Source of the DNA: Psychrobacter sp. Cmf 22.2
Lineage (GTDB): Bacteria; Pseudomonadota; Gammaproteobacteria; Pseudomonadales; Moraxellaceae
DNA: 64,000 bases
Direction: 5' to 3'
Assembly (NCBI RefSeq): GCF_001921745.1
Contig: NZ_MRYA01000002.1
Location: 310,001-374,000, forward strand
This document shows positions 56,012 through 64,000 of this stretch, piece by piece. The notes under the pieces were generated by a model. It was not told the origin of the DNA. It saw only the letters and a program-made list of their open reading frames with translations, and made no database searches. The position numbers were made by a program, and so were the translations under genes. Each line of letters opens with the position of its first letter. The first letter of the stretch is position 1.

Positions 56012-57121
56012 ATGACCAGTAAAGCCGCTCCTAACCGTGTACCTAATTTTTCAGCGGGACCCGCTACGATACCGACCGCAGTGCTTGAGCGTGCGCAAAG
56101 TGAGCTGCTTGATTGGCAGGGGCGCGGTATGTCGGTCATGGAAGTAAGTCACCGTAGTAAAGAATATGTCACGATTACTGAAAAAGCCGAAGCTAAATTG
56201 CGCTCGTTAATGGATATTCCAGATAACTATAAGGTGCTATTTTTACAAGGCGGTGCCAGCTTACAGTTTTCAGCGATACCATTAAACTTATTAAATGGTG
56301 GGCGCGGTGACTATCTGACTACCGGTGCATGGTCAGGTAAAGCAGTCAAAGAAGCCAAGCGCTATGCCAAACTGGGTCTTGGTGAGGTTAATGAGGTCGC
56401 TACCGGTAAAGACAGCAATTTTACTAATGTGCCGGCTCAAAGCGATTGGAACCTAAGCGAAGATGCTGCGTACTTCCACTACTGCGCCAATGAAACCATT
56501 CATGGTCTACAGATATTTGAGCCGCCACAAGTTGATGCGCCGATTATCGCCGACATGTCTTCTTGCATTTTGTCACAGCCAATTAATGTATCTAAGTTTG
56601 GCATGATTTACGCTGGCGCACAGAAAAACATCGGTCCAGCGGGACTGATTATTGTGATTATTCGTGAAGATTTATTGGGGCAGGCAAGTGAGTGGTGCCC
56701 GCTGCTCATGAACTACGAGCATCAGGCTGAAAAAGAGTCGATGTCAAACACGCCAGCGACGTACTCTTGGTATTTGGCAGGGTTGGTATTTGATTGGTTA
56801 GAAGAGCGGGGCGGCGTTGAGGCTATTTATAAAGTGAATCAGCAAAAAGCGAATTTGCTATATAAAACAATCGATGACAGCAGCTTCTACAGTAATCCAG
56901 TTGAACCTAAATATCGCTCTATCATGAATGTGCCGTTTACGTTAGCAGACGATAGCCTTGATAAAGTGTTCTTAGAAGAGTCAGAGGCTGCAGGCTTAAT
57001 GAACTTAAAAGGTCACCGTGATGTGGGCGGTATGCGTGCCAGTATCTATAATGCGGTGTCGCTAGATTGGGTACAGCAATTGGTTGACTTTATGATCGCA
57101 TTTGAAAAAAAGCACGCTTAA
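56012..57121 (+). CDS. serC: Phosphoserine aminotransferase
   Basis: PLP enzyme of serine and pyridoxine synthesis. NFSAGPATIPTAVLERAQSE at the start, SVMEVSHRSKEY, the PLP Lys in YAGAQKNIGPAG, and MSNTPATYSWY, then GHRDVGGMRASIYNAV. I start at the ATG at 56012 with AGGA nine bases before; a TTG two codons upstream is less likely. 369 residues. With pdxA elsewhere in the window it supplies the vitamin B6 pathway. Confidence 0.97.
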   Translation: MTSKAAPNRVPNFSAGPATIPTAVLERAQSELLDWQGRGMSVMEVSHRSKEYVTITEKAEAKLRSLMDIPDNYKVLFLQGGASLQFSAIPLNLLNGGRGDYLTTGAWSGKAVKEAKRYAKLGLGEVNEVATGKDSNFTNVPAQSDWNLSEDAAYFHYCANETIHGLQIFEPPQVDAPIIADMSSCILSQPINVSKFGMIYAGAQKNIGPAGLIIVIIREDLLGQASEWCPLLMNYEHQAEKESMSNTPATYSWYLAGLVFDWLEERGGVEAIYKVNQQKANLLYKTIDDSSFYSNPVEPKYRSIMNVPFTLADDSLDKVFLEESEAAGLMNLKGHRDVGGMRASIYNAVSLDWVQQLVDFMIAFEKKHA

Positions 57122-57136
57122 ATCAGTACAGTTTCT

Positions 57137-57174
57137 AAAAAAAGACGCAGCTTTATTGAGTTGCGTCTTTTTTT
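57137..57174 (+). terminator. Intrinsic terminator after serC
   Basis: A 13-bp stem (57137-57149 with 57162-57174), which can be extended inward by a few pairs, ending in a long T-run. Confidence 0.9.
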
Positions 57175-57359
57175 TTATGAAAATTAACATTCTTTGTGGA
57201 TGAATAAAGCCTCATAGCACCTACTTAATAATGCAAACCATTAGGTTAAAAAACTGAAGTTTGTTATGATAAAATCTCGCGACATGGCTATTTTGCAGTC
57301 AGTATTTAAGTTTTCATTAGTTAAATTGATTGAGTTTAGAGGGTAGTTACAAGGTCATG

Positions 57360-59192
57360 ATGATAAAAAATGCCATGCTAAAAGCCGTCTTACTCATCAC
57401 CACTATGAGCTGGATACCAGCCAGTATTGCGGTGCCAATCACCACTACCGCGCTTGGTCATAATAGCCCGACTAAGTATATTGACGCGCCATACATGCCT
57501 TATGCCAATCCAAATGCGCCGACAGGGGGGACATTGTCGCTTGATGCGCGTGGTACCTTTAATGCAGCCAATAAATGGATGACCACGGGTGTAGCAATGA
57601 TTGGTACTGACTATTTATATGATACTTTGATGACAGGCTCACTAAATGAAGCCTTTACCATGTATCCGCAGCTGGCAAGTAAGGTGACCTACGACCCTGA
57701 GGATACCAGCTGGATTATCTATCATATCAATCCAGCCGCGCGCTTTTGGGATGGGTCACCTGTCACCAGTCACGATGTCAAAGCCACTTATGATGCGATA
57801 CTGAATAAAGGGCCGATGTATATCCGCAGTTATTTGGGCGATATTAAACATATTGAAATTATTGATAAGCAACGAGTGAAGTTTGTCTTTGCTTCTGATG
57901 ACAATAAAGAGATTCTATTAACAGTCGGGCAGTTTCCGATTTTTGCCAAGTCTTCTATTGATGTTGATTTTGAAAAAATTAGCTTAACGCCATTGATGGG
58001 TAGTGGACCTTATAAGCTTGGACGCGTCGATGCCGGACGTTCAGTCAGCTATGTACGTGATCCCAATTATTGGGGGCGTGATTTGATGGTCAATCGCGGT
58101 CGTTATAACTTTGATATGATTAAGTTTGTGTATTATCAAAGTGATGAAATTGCTTTTGAGGGTTTCAAATCTGGTCAATATCGCTTTCGCCCGGAAAACA
58201 AAGCTTCTAATTGGGCAACCGGTTACAACTTCCCAGCAGTAAAAGCAGGCCTTATTCACAAAGAAAGCATCAGCAGTCAGAATCCCGTACCGATGCAGGC
58301 ACTGGTTATGAATATGCGCCGACCACTTTTTCAAGATATTCGCGTGCGTCAAGCATTAACCGCAGCTTATGACTTTGAATGGATGAATAAGACATTATTT
58401 CATGGGCAGTATGAACGCTTGCAAAGCTTCTTTCATGGCTCAGAGCTTGCCGCTACTGGTACGCCATCTACTGCTGAGGTGCAGGTGCTAGCGCCTTTAT
58501 TACCTAAGCTTGAACCAATTCAACGTAGAGCGGTATTAGCAGAGTGGCAACTGCCCACCAGTGATGGTAGCGGCTTTAATCGTGAAGCGTTATTAAAGGC
58601 GCGTAAGCTTTTGCTCGATGCTGGGTTTTATTATGACGATATGAAGTTATATCAGCCTGATGGCAAGCTTGCTCAAATTGAGATTTTGATGACAGGCGAG
58701 ACCATGGGGCGTGTTTTATTGCCTTATATTCGTAATTTAAAACGTTTGGGATTTGATGCGACTCTACGGCAAGTGGATGGGCCGCAATATTACGAGCGAA
58801 TGCGCCGCTTTGATTATGATATGGTGGTCGATGTATTTGCGCAGAGTTTATCGCCTGGCGCTGAGCAAGCGGCATTTTGGGGTAGTGCGGCGGCTGATCA
58901 ACCTGGCAATAGAAATACAGTCGGTATTAAAAACACAGTCATTGATGAGATAACAGCTGCACTTGCAAATGCTGAAAATCGCGACGAGATTGTTTTATAC
59001 ACTCAGGTGCTAGATCGTCTACTACGCGGGGGACATTATGTAGTGCCCCTATATGGCAAATCTGGTACCAATGTGGCCTATTGGGATCAGTATCGCCATA
59101 CCCAAAAGCTACCAACTAATGCTGTCGGTATCGATTATTGGTGGGTTAATAAAGAAGCCGAAGCACGCGTCAACAAATACTTAAGAAAATAA
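57360..59192 (+). CDS. yejA: Peptide ABC transporter substrate-binding protein, YejA-like
   Basis: A 610-residue periplasmic family-5 binding protein. Signal peptide to about residue 24 (ending PASIA). The typical opening LGHNSPTKYIDAPYMPYANP and PNAPTGGTLSLDARGTFNAA follows, then the SBP_bac_5 fold with ARFWDGSPVTSHDVKATYDA and RQALTAAYDFEWMNKTLFHG. It delivers oligopeptides (in E. coli YejA: microcin C) to YejBEF. The start is one of two adjacent ATGs (57357, 57360) after AAGG; the second has better spacing. First gene of the importer operon. Confidence 0.92.
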   Translation: MIKNAMLKAVLLITTMSWIPASIAVPITTTALGHNSPTKYIDAPYMPYANPNAPTGGTLSLDARGTFNAANKWMTTGVAMIGTDYLYDTLMTGSLNEAFTMYPQLASKVTYDPEDTSWIIYHINPAARFWDGSPVTSHDVKATYDAILNKGPMYIRSYLGDIKHIEIIDKQRVKFVFASDDNKEILLTVGQFPIFAKSSIDVDFEKISLTPLMGSGPYKLGRVDAGRSVSYVRDPNYWGRDLMVNRGRYNFDMIKFVYYQSDEIAFEGFKSGQYRFRPENKASNWATGYNFPAVKAGLIHKESISSQNPVPMQALVMNMRRPLFQDIRVRQALTAAYDFEWMNKTLFHGQYERLQSFFHGSELAATGTPSTAEVQVLAPLLPKLEPIQRRAVLAEWQLPTSDGSGFNREALLKARKLLLDAGFYYDDMKLYQPDGKLAQIEILMTGETMGRVLLPYIRNLKRLGFDATLRQVDGPQYYERMRRFDYDMVVDVFAQSLSPGAEQAAFWGSAAADQPGNRNTVGIKNTVIDEITAALANAENRDEIVLYTQVLDRLLRGGHYVVPLYGKSGTNVAYWDQYRHTQKLPTNAVGIDYWWVNKEAEARVNKYLRK

Positions 59193-59285
59193 ACGATGGT
59201 TTTTAATTTTTCATCAAAAAATAGCTACTCTCAAGATTTGAATAAAAACATAAGCAACACCTATAACTACTGGTAAGGATTTGAT

Positions 59286-60065
59286 ATGAGTATTCGTATT
59301 CACCCGATTAAAGCGTTTAATGATAACTATATTTGGACGCTCATTAACGAGGGTAACAAGCAAGCCATCGTTATTGATCCCGGTCAAGCTGAACCTGTCA
59401 TTACCTACTTAGAAGACAATGAGCTGGAGCTTACGTCTATTTGGACTACGCATCATCACCATGACCATATCGGCGGCGTTGCAGAGTTACAAGAGTCTTA
59501 TCCGATGACGCATCTGGTCGCACATAGTGAGCATACGGTAGATGAAGACCAAACTATTAAAGATGGTAGTACGGTAAGTGCTTGGGGCTGCTCCGCGCAA
59601 GTATGGGATGTCTCAGGTCATACGGCCAGTCATATGGCTTATATATTAGATATCGATGGTAGTAAACATTGCTTTTGCGGTGATACCTTATTTAGTGCGG
59701 GCTGTGGACGTGTATTTACGGGGACGATTGAGCAGTTGCATGAGAGCTTTAAGCGTTTAAATGGCTTGCCAGCAGAGACATTATTGTATCCAGCTCATGA
59801 ATATACCGCCAGCAATCTGCGCTTTGGCCTATCTATTGAGCCTGCTAATGAAGCAATGCAGCAAGCATTGGCGCAAGCTGAAGAGAAAACCGCCCAAGGT
59901 ATCCCGACATTGCCAGTCACTCTAGAACATGAGCGCGCAATCAATGTGTTTTTGCGCACGCAAGAGCCGAGTGTGATTGCAGGCGTCAAAGCTAAGATGG
60001 CTATTGATGATGATAAGTCGCTGACGGTATTTGCCGCGTTACGTGAGCTGAAAAATAACTTTTAA
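59286..60065 (+). CDS. gloB: Hydroxyacylglutathione hydrolase (glyoxalase II)
   Basis: Hydrolyses S-D-lactoylglutathione in methylglyoxal detoxification. Metallo-beta-lactamase fold with THHHHDHIGG (about 56-65) as the two-metal motif, the His in DVSGHTASHMAY, the Asp in FCGDTLFSAGCGRVF and the last His in YPAHEYTASNLRF. The C-terminal glyoxalase II helical domain ends PSVIAGVKAKMA. 259 residues. It is inserted between yejA and yejB on the same strand, 93 bp after yejA and 84 bp before yejB. Confidence 0.96.
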   Translation: MSIRIHPIKAFNDNYIWTLINEGNKQAIVIDPGQAEPVITYLEDNELELTSIWTTHHHHDHIGGVAELQESYPMTHLVAHSEHTVDEDQTIKDGSTVSAWGCSAQVWDVSGHTASHMAYILDIDGSKHCFCGDTLFSAGCGRVFTGTIEQLHESFKRLNGLPAETLLYPAHEYTASNLRFGLSIEPANEAMQQALAQAEEKTAQGIPTLPVTLEHERAINVFLRTQEPSVIAGVKAKMAIDDDKSLTVFAALRELKNNF

Positions 60066-60149
60066 ATTCTAGGGCATGTCCTCAATTCAATTTTTCAAAT
60101 GAGGACACGCCAAAAGTGGTCCTACCTGTTTATTTTAGGAAGCTGTCAT

Positions 60150-61220
60150 ATGGGTCGTTATATCTTAAAAAGATTGCTACTGATATTACCGACGCTATTT
60201 TTGATATTGCTGGCGAACTTTGTAATTGTACAAGCAGCGCCTGGCGGTCCTGTGGAGCAGCAGCTAGCGCTTATCGAGCAGGGTGCGAAAGACAGTGCGC
60301 TCGGTGGTAATATCGGCGCGGGTAGTGCAGGCGGCAACGATAGCACCTATCAAGGCACGCGCGGTCTATCGGAGGAGATGGTTGCGGCAATTAATGCCCA
60401 ATACGGCTTTGACAAGTCAGCCCCTGAGCGCTTCTGGTTAATGCTAAAGAACTATGCCCAGTTAGATTTTGGTGAGTCGTTTTTTAAAGGCCAGACAGTG
60501 ACCGATCTCATTATAGAAAAGCTACCAGTATCGATCTCGCTTGGGCTGTGGAGTACGCTGCTGATTTATATGATCGCCATTCCACTCGGGGTCTATAAAG
60601 CCATGCATCATGGTTCGGGGATTGATAAAGCCACCGCTATGCTACTTGCCATTGGGCATGCAATACCAGTATTTGTGTTTGCAGTCATACTACTGGTGTT
60701 TTTTGCGGGTGGTAGCTACTGGAATATCTTTCCACTGCAAGGACTAACCTCTGAGAATTTTGATCAATTAAGCGCACTGGGTAAAGTGAAAGATTACTTT
60801 TGGCACCTGGCATTGCCGCTGCTAGCAAGTACCGTTGGCGGCTTTGCAGGCTTAACCTATTTGACCAAGTTTAGCTTTTTAGAGGAGCTGGGTAAGCAAT
60901 ACGTGCTTACCGCTCGAGCCAAAGGCTTAGGCGCGCGTCAAGTGTTGTACGGTCATGTGTTTCGTAATGCGATGCTGATTATTATCGCTGGTATTCCGGC
61001 AGCTATCGTTGGGATTTTCTTTGCTGGTAATTTTCTTATTGAAATCATCTTTAAGCTCGATGGTTTAGGACTGCTTGGCTTTGAAGCCATTCAGCAGCGT
61101 GATTATCCAGTGATATTTGGTACGCTGTTTATCTTTACCTTAGTTGGTCTACTATTGCAGCTCATCAGTGATTTAAGTTATCATTTAATTGATCCTCGTA
61201 TTGATTTTGAGGGGCGTTAA
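60150..61220 (+). CDS. yejB: Peptide ABC transporter permease, YejB-like
   Basis: A 356-residue inner-membrane permease (BPD_transp_1). First helix RLLLILPTLFLILLANFVIV, then a periplasmic Gly/Ser-rich loop (about 50-75), a YGFDKSAPERFWLMLKNYAQ segment, and four or five more helices. The EAA loop to the ATPase is YVLTARAKGLGARQVLYGHV. I start at 60150 with AGGA nine bases upstream, not at the frame's first ATG (60099). Its stop overlaps the yejE start by one base (TAATG). Confidence 0.94.
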   Translation: MGRYILKRLLLILPTLFLILLANFVIVQAAPGGPVEQQLALIEQGAKDSALGGNIGAGSAGGNDSTYQGTRGLSEEMVAAINAQYGFDKSAPERFWLMLKNYAQLDFGESFFKGQTVTDLIIEKLPVSISLGLWSTLLIYMIAIPLGVYKAMHHGSGIDKATAMLLAIGHAIPVFVFAVILLVFFAGGSYWNIFPLQGLTSENFDQLSALGKVKDYFWHLALPLLASTVGGFAGLTYLTKFSFLEELGKQYVLTARAKGLGARQVLYGHVFRNAMLIIIAGIPAAIVGIFFAGNFLIEIIFKLDGLGLLGFEAIQQRDYPVIFGTLFIFTLVGLLLQLISDLSYHLIDPRIDFEGR

Positions 61221-62302
61221 TGTCAAGTCATCCATTACCTTCAACACCCTCAACCGTATCTTCTATTCCTATAGAAAAAAAACGTCGCCTAAATCCTATC
61301 TGGCAAGCACGCCTAAACCGCTTTCGTCACAACCGTCTTGGCGTCATATCGCTCGTTATTTTTGCTCTGATATTTGTCCTTTGTATGGCAGCCAATGTGA
61401 TCGCCAATGACAAGCCACTACTAGTGCAGTATCAAGGCGATTATTATTTTCCTGTGCTAAAAGCCTATCCTGAGACGACTTTTGGCGGGGTATTTGAGAC
61501 CGAAACCAATTACAAAGACCCTGCGGTGCAAACGCTGATTAATGAGCAAGGCTTTTATGTGATGCCGCCCATTCCCTTTGCCGATCAGACGCCAAACGTT
61601 GAGCTGGGCATTCCATATCCTGCGCCACCCAATAGCCAGAATTGGCTTGGTACTGATGATTTAGGCCGTGATGTGCTGGCGCGGATACTTTATGGCATGC
61701 GGGTATCGTTATTGTTTGGTCTGGCACTGACGCTAGCAGGTGCGTTGATTGGCGTCATCGTCGGTGCGATACAAGGTTATTACGGTGGCTGGGTAGATTT
61801 GGCAGGGCAGCGCTTTATGGAAGTGTGGGGCGGGATGCCGCAGCTGTTTATGATTATTATTTTGGTCAGCTTGTTTAGTCCCAGCATCTTTATGCTGTTT
61901 GCCATGATGCTGCTATTTGGCTGGATGGGATTGGTCGGTTTGGTACGCGCCGAGTTTTTACGGGCGCGTAACTTTGATTATGTCCGTGCCGCTCGCAACC
62001 TTGGTGTTTCGGACAGTCAAATCATGCTCAGACATATCTTGCCTAATGCGTTGGCCTCAAGCTTGTCACAACTGCCGTTTATCCTAACCGCTAATATCAT
62101 TGCTTTAACAGCGCTAGACTTCTTAGGGTATGGTTTACCGCCTGGGTCACCATCGCTTGGTGAGTTGATGGTGCAAGGGAAAAACAACCTCGATGCCCCT
62201 TGGCTGGCCTTATCTGGATTTTTCAGCTTAACCTTTATTTTATCATTGCTCATCTTCGTTGGCGAAGCGCTGCGTGATGCCTTTGATCCGAGGCTCTCCT
62301 GA
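61220..62302 (+). CDS. yejE: Peptide ABC transporter permease, YejE-like
   Basis: A 360-residue permease of the OppC/YejE type. After a basic N-terminus (NPIWQARLNRFRHNRLGVIS) comes a first helix, a periplasmic domain with TNYKDPAVQTLINEQGFYVM, then the motif NWLGTDDLGRDVLARILYGM and the membrane domain with an EAA loop DYVRAARNLGVSDSQIMLRH. Pairs with YejB to form the channel. Overlaps yejB by one base and is followed one base later by yejF. Confidence 0.95.
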   Translation: MSSHPLPSTPSTVSSIPIEKKRRLNPIWQARLNRFRHNRLGVISLVIFALIFVLCMAANVIANDKPLLVQYQGDYYFPVLKAYPETTFGGVFETETNYKDPAVQTLINEQGFYVMPPIPFADQTPNVELGIPYPAPPNSQNWLGTDDLGRDVLARILYGMRVSLLFGLALTLAGALIGVIVGAIQGYYGGWVDLAGQRFMEVWGGMPQLFMIIILVSLFSPSIFMLFAMMLLFGWMGLVGLVRAEFLRARNFDYVRAARNLGVSDSQIMLRHILPNALASSLSQLPFILTANIIALTALDFLGYGLPPGSPSLGELMVQGKNNLDAPWLALSGFFSLTFILSLLIFVGEALRDAFDPRLS

Positions 62303-62303
62303 T

Positions 62304-64000
62304 ATGACAACTGATAAGATGATAAACGCCAATATGAAAACTGCTACTGAGCAAAACAACCGTTTAAACAACAGTCATAGCAACGTACAAAACAAACTCA
62401 TGCTGATAGTGGATGAGCTTAGCATTGCTGTCACTTCTGGCGTGCCTTTAGTCGATAATTTATCCTATGAGCTACGGCAAGGACAAACCCTAGCCATCGT
62501 TGGTGAGTCGGGTTCTGGTAAATCGATTGCCAGTCTTGCGCTGTTGGGCTTGTTATCAGACAGTTTGACCGTTACTGGTGAAGTGAAATTGGCCGATGAC
62601 ACGGGTATGACGACATTGCCGATAAGCAATCAAAAAACACGTGATGCTGCGCTACGCTCTATCCGCGGTCAACGCATCGGCATGGTGTTTCAAGAGCCGA
62701 TGACGGCGCTCAATCCACTACATACCGTCGCTAAGCAAATCGCCGAGTCGTTGCGTCTCAGCGGTGTATCCAAAAAGCACTGGCGAGAGAAAAGTATTGC
62801 CTTGTTAGACGATGTCAATATTACTGAGCCTGCTGACAAGCTGAATCGCTATCCGCATGAGCTGTCTGGTGGTCAACGTCAGCGGGTAATGATTGCTATG
62901 GCATTAGCGCAGCAGCCAGATATCTTGATCGCTGATGAGCCGACCACCGCGCTTGATGTCACCTTGCAACATGAGATTCTCACCCTGTTAGATGATCTCA
63001 AGCGTCAGCACAATATGGCAATGATATTAATCAGCCATGATCTCAATTTGGTTAGACGCTACAGCGATGAAGTCATCGTTATGCGTCAAGGGCACACTAT
63101 TGAACAAGGGCAAACCGCAGATGTGTTTAGTCAGCCTAAAGCGGACTATACCCGATCGCTTATCAAGCAAGACTTTGGGCAAGCGCTAAGTTCATTTAAT
63201 AATGCAAGTCAGCAACCAACCGTATTGCAGGTCAGCAACTTACAAGTACAGTTTCCGATTGAAAAAAGCTTGTTCGGCAGTACTAAACGCTGGTTCGATG
63301 CGGTAAAAAATGTCGATATGAACCTGCAAAAAGGGCAGGCACTCGGTATCGTTGGTGAGTCAGGCTCTGGGAAAACCACGATTGCCCTTGCGCTAAGTCA
63401 ATTACTCAGCAATCAAGCGCGTGTCGGTGGTCGGATACTGGTTAATGAACAAGATATTTCAGCATTGTCCAAGAGCGAGTTGCGTAAGTTCCGCTCGCAG
63501 ATTCAAATGGTATTTCAAGACCCTTTTGCCAGTATTAACCCGCGTATGACGGTCATGCAGATAGTTGAAGAAGGTCTATTAGTAAAAGGCGTGGGCAAAG
63601 TTGCTCGCCAGCAGGCAGTAATAGATAGTCTGGCGACCGTGCACCTGCCTGCTGAGTTTGCGCAGCGTTATCCGCATGAGCTATCGGGTGGGCAGCGTCA
63701 GCGGGTAGCACTTGCGCGCGCACTTATTATGAAGCCAAGTCTATTGATACTGGACGAACCAACGTCTGCACTTGATAGCACCACGCAAGTCACTGTGGTC
63801 AGCTTGCTACGTGAAATTCAGGAAAAACTGCAAATCAGTTACGTGTTTATCAGTCACGACCTAAAAGTCGTACGCGCATTATGCCAACATATTATGGTGC
63901 TAAAAGAAGGCATATGCATTGAGTCTGGACCTACCGAAGATGTTTTTGAAAATCCAAAGCATCGGTATGCAAAGCAGTTACTGCAGGCAAGCAAGATTTA
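62304..64000 (+). CDS. yejF: Peptide ABC transporter ATP-binding protein, YejF-like (stop at window edge)
   Basis: Double ATPase of the importer. Domain 1: Walker A GESGSGKSIAS, signature ELSGGQRQRVM, Walker B LIADEPTTALDV. Domain 2: Walker A GESGSGKTTIA, signature ELSGGQRQRVA, Walker B LILDEPTSALDS. An N-terminal 30 residues are polar. There are 565 sense codons and the window ends on TA, so the next base probably completes TAA or TAG; the protein would end QLLQASKI, at the expected length. Reading starts at ATG 62304, one base after the yejE stop. Confidence 0.94.
   Translation, partial: MTTDKMINANMKTATEQNNRLNNSHSNVQNKLMLIVDELSIAVTSGVPLVDNLSYELRQGQTLAIVGESGSGKSIASLALLGLLSDSLTVTGEVKLADDTGMTTLPISNQKTRDAALRSIRGQRIGMVFQEPMTALNPLHTVAKQIAESLRLSGVSKKHWREKSIALLDDVNITEPADKLNRYPHELSGGQRQRVMIAMALAQQPDILIADEPTTALDVTLQHEILTLLDDLKRQHNMAMILISHDLNLVRRYSDEVIVMRQGHTIEQGQTADVFSQPKADYTRSLIKQDFGQALSSFNNASQQPTVLQVSNLQVQFPIEKSLFGSTKRWFDAVKNVDMNLQKGQALGIVGESGSGKTTIALALSQLLSNQARVGGRILVNEQDISALSKSELRKFRSQIQMVFQDPFASINPRMTVMQIVEEGLLVKGVGKVARQQAVIDSLATVHLPAEFAQRYPHELSGGQRQRVALARALIMKPSLLILDEPTSALDSTTQVTVVSLLREIQEKLQISYVFISHDLKVVRALCQHIMVLKEGICIESGPTEDVFENPKHRYAKQLLQASKI

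Overview
This 64 kb window looks like ordinary chromosome of a gammaproteobacterium of the Moraxellaceae, most likely Psychrobacter. The inference rests on moderate-to-low GC, AT-rich intergenic DNA, proteins of gammaproteobacterial type, the pdxA-rsmA-apaH and trpGDC gene orders, and a YejABEF-type peptide transporter. No rRNA, tRNA, CRISPR array, insertion sequence or prophage was seen. Almost all DNA is accounted for by about 50 genes, the large majority housekeeping.

Layout. 1-6.4 kb: tail of an Ogt-type DNA repair protein, a YebC regulator, a voltage-gated-type K+ channel with a C-terminal zinc ribbon, an AarF/UbiB kinase-like protein, aroQ, a cold-shock protein with a long leader, and a DEAD-box helicase. 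6.4-11 kb: a TauE/UreH-like membrane protein with a Met/His-rich tail beside an isolated ccoS, then YdcF-like, murB, a low-molecular-weight tyrosine phosphatase and hslR. 11-21 kb: ilvA, rpiA, argF, alr, dnaB, then pdxA-rsmA-apaH. 21-34 kb is more accessory: a divergent LysR/oxidoreductase pair, a very large Gcr-like membrane protein, two paralogous 600-residue acyl-CoA dehydrogenases flanking a PHB-depolymerase-like esterase and a small ribbon-helix-helix-type regulator with a clear operator, and a PAS-GGDEF-EAL protein.

34-40 kb is a methyl-cycle block: rsmE, metF and ahcY, with ahcY preceded by a well-matched S-adenosylhomocysteine (SAH) riboswitch whose P1 and P4 pseudoknot helices can both be drawn, and a BtuB-like TonB receptor upstream. 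40-51 kb: an MscS-family channel, a 3-methyladenine glycosylase, trpG-trpD-trpC-smr, then glnA with a textbook sigma-54 promoter and two upstream NtrC-type sites, a DUF4124 protein, a SIMPL protein and the 4.5S/SRP RNA gene. 51-64 kb: lemA with a very long M48 peptidase, a candidate DNA polymerase III psi subunit (HolD), serC, and a yejA-(gloB)-yejB-yejE-yejF peptide importer operon whose last gene ends at the window edge.

How genes work together: ahcY, metF and the B12 receptor serve the activated methyl cycle (SAH removal, 5-methyl-THF supply, cobalamin uptake). glnA and trpG share a 740 bp divergent control region. The most useful observations are regulatory: the SAH riboswitch, the NtrC/sigma-54 glnA control region, the ribbon-helix-helix operator, a 28-bp perfect terminator hairpin and a 16-bp spaced inverted repeat downstream of dnaB. 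I found no convincing wholly new multi-gene system. The least-explained proteins are the M48 C-terminal extension, the Gcr-like protein and the Met/His-tailed TauE-like protein.
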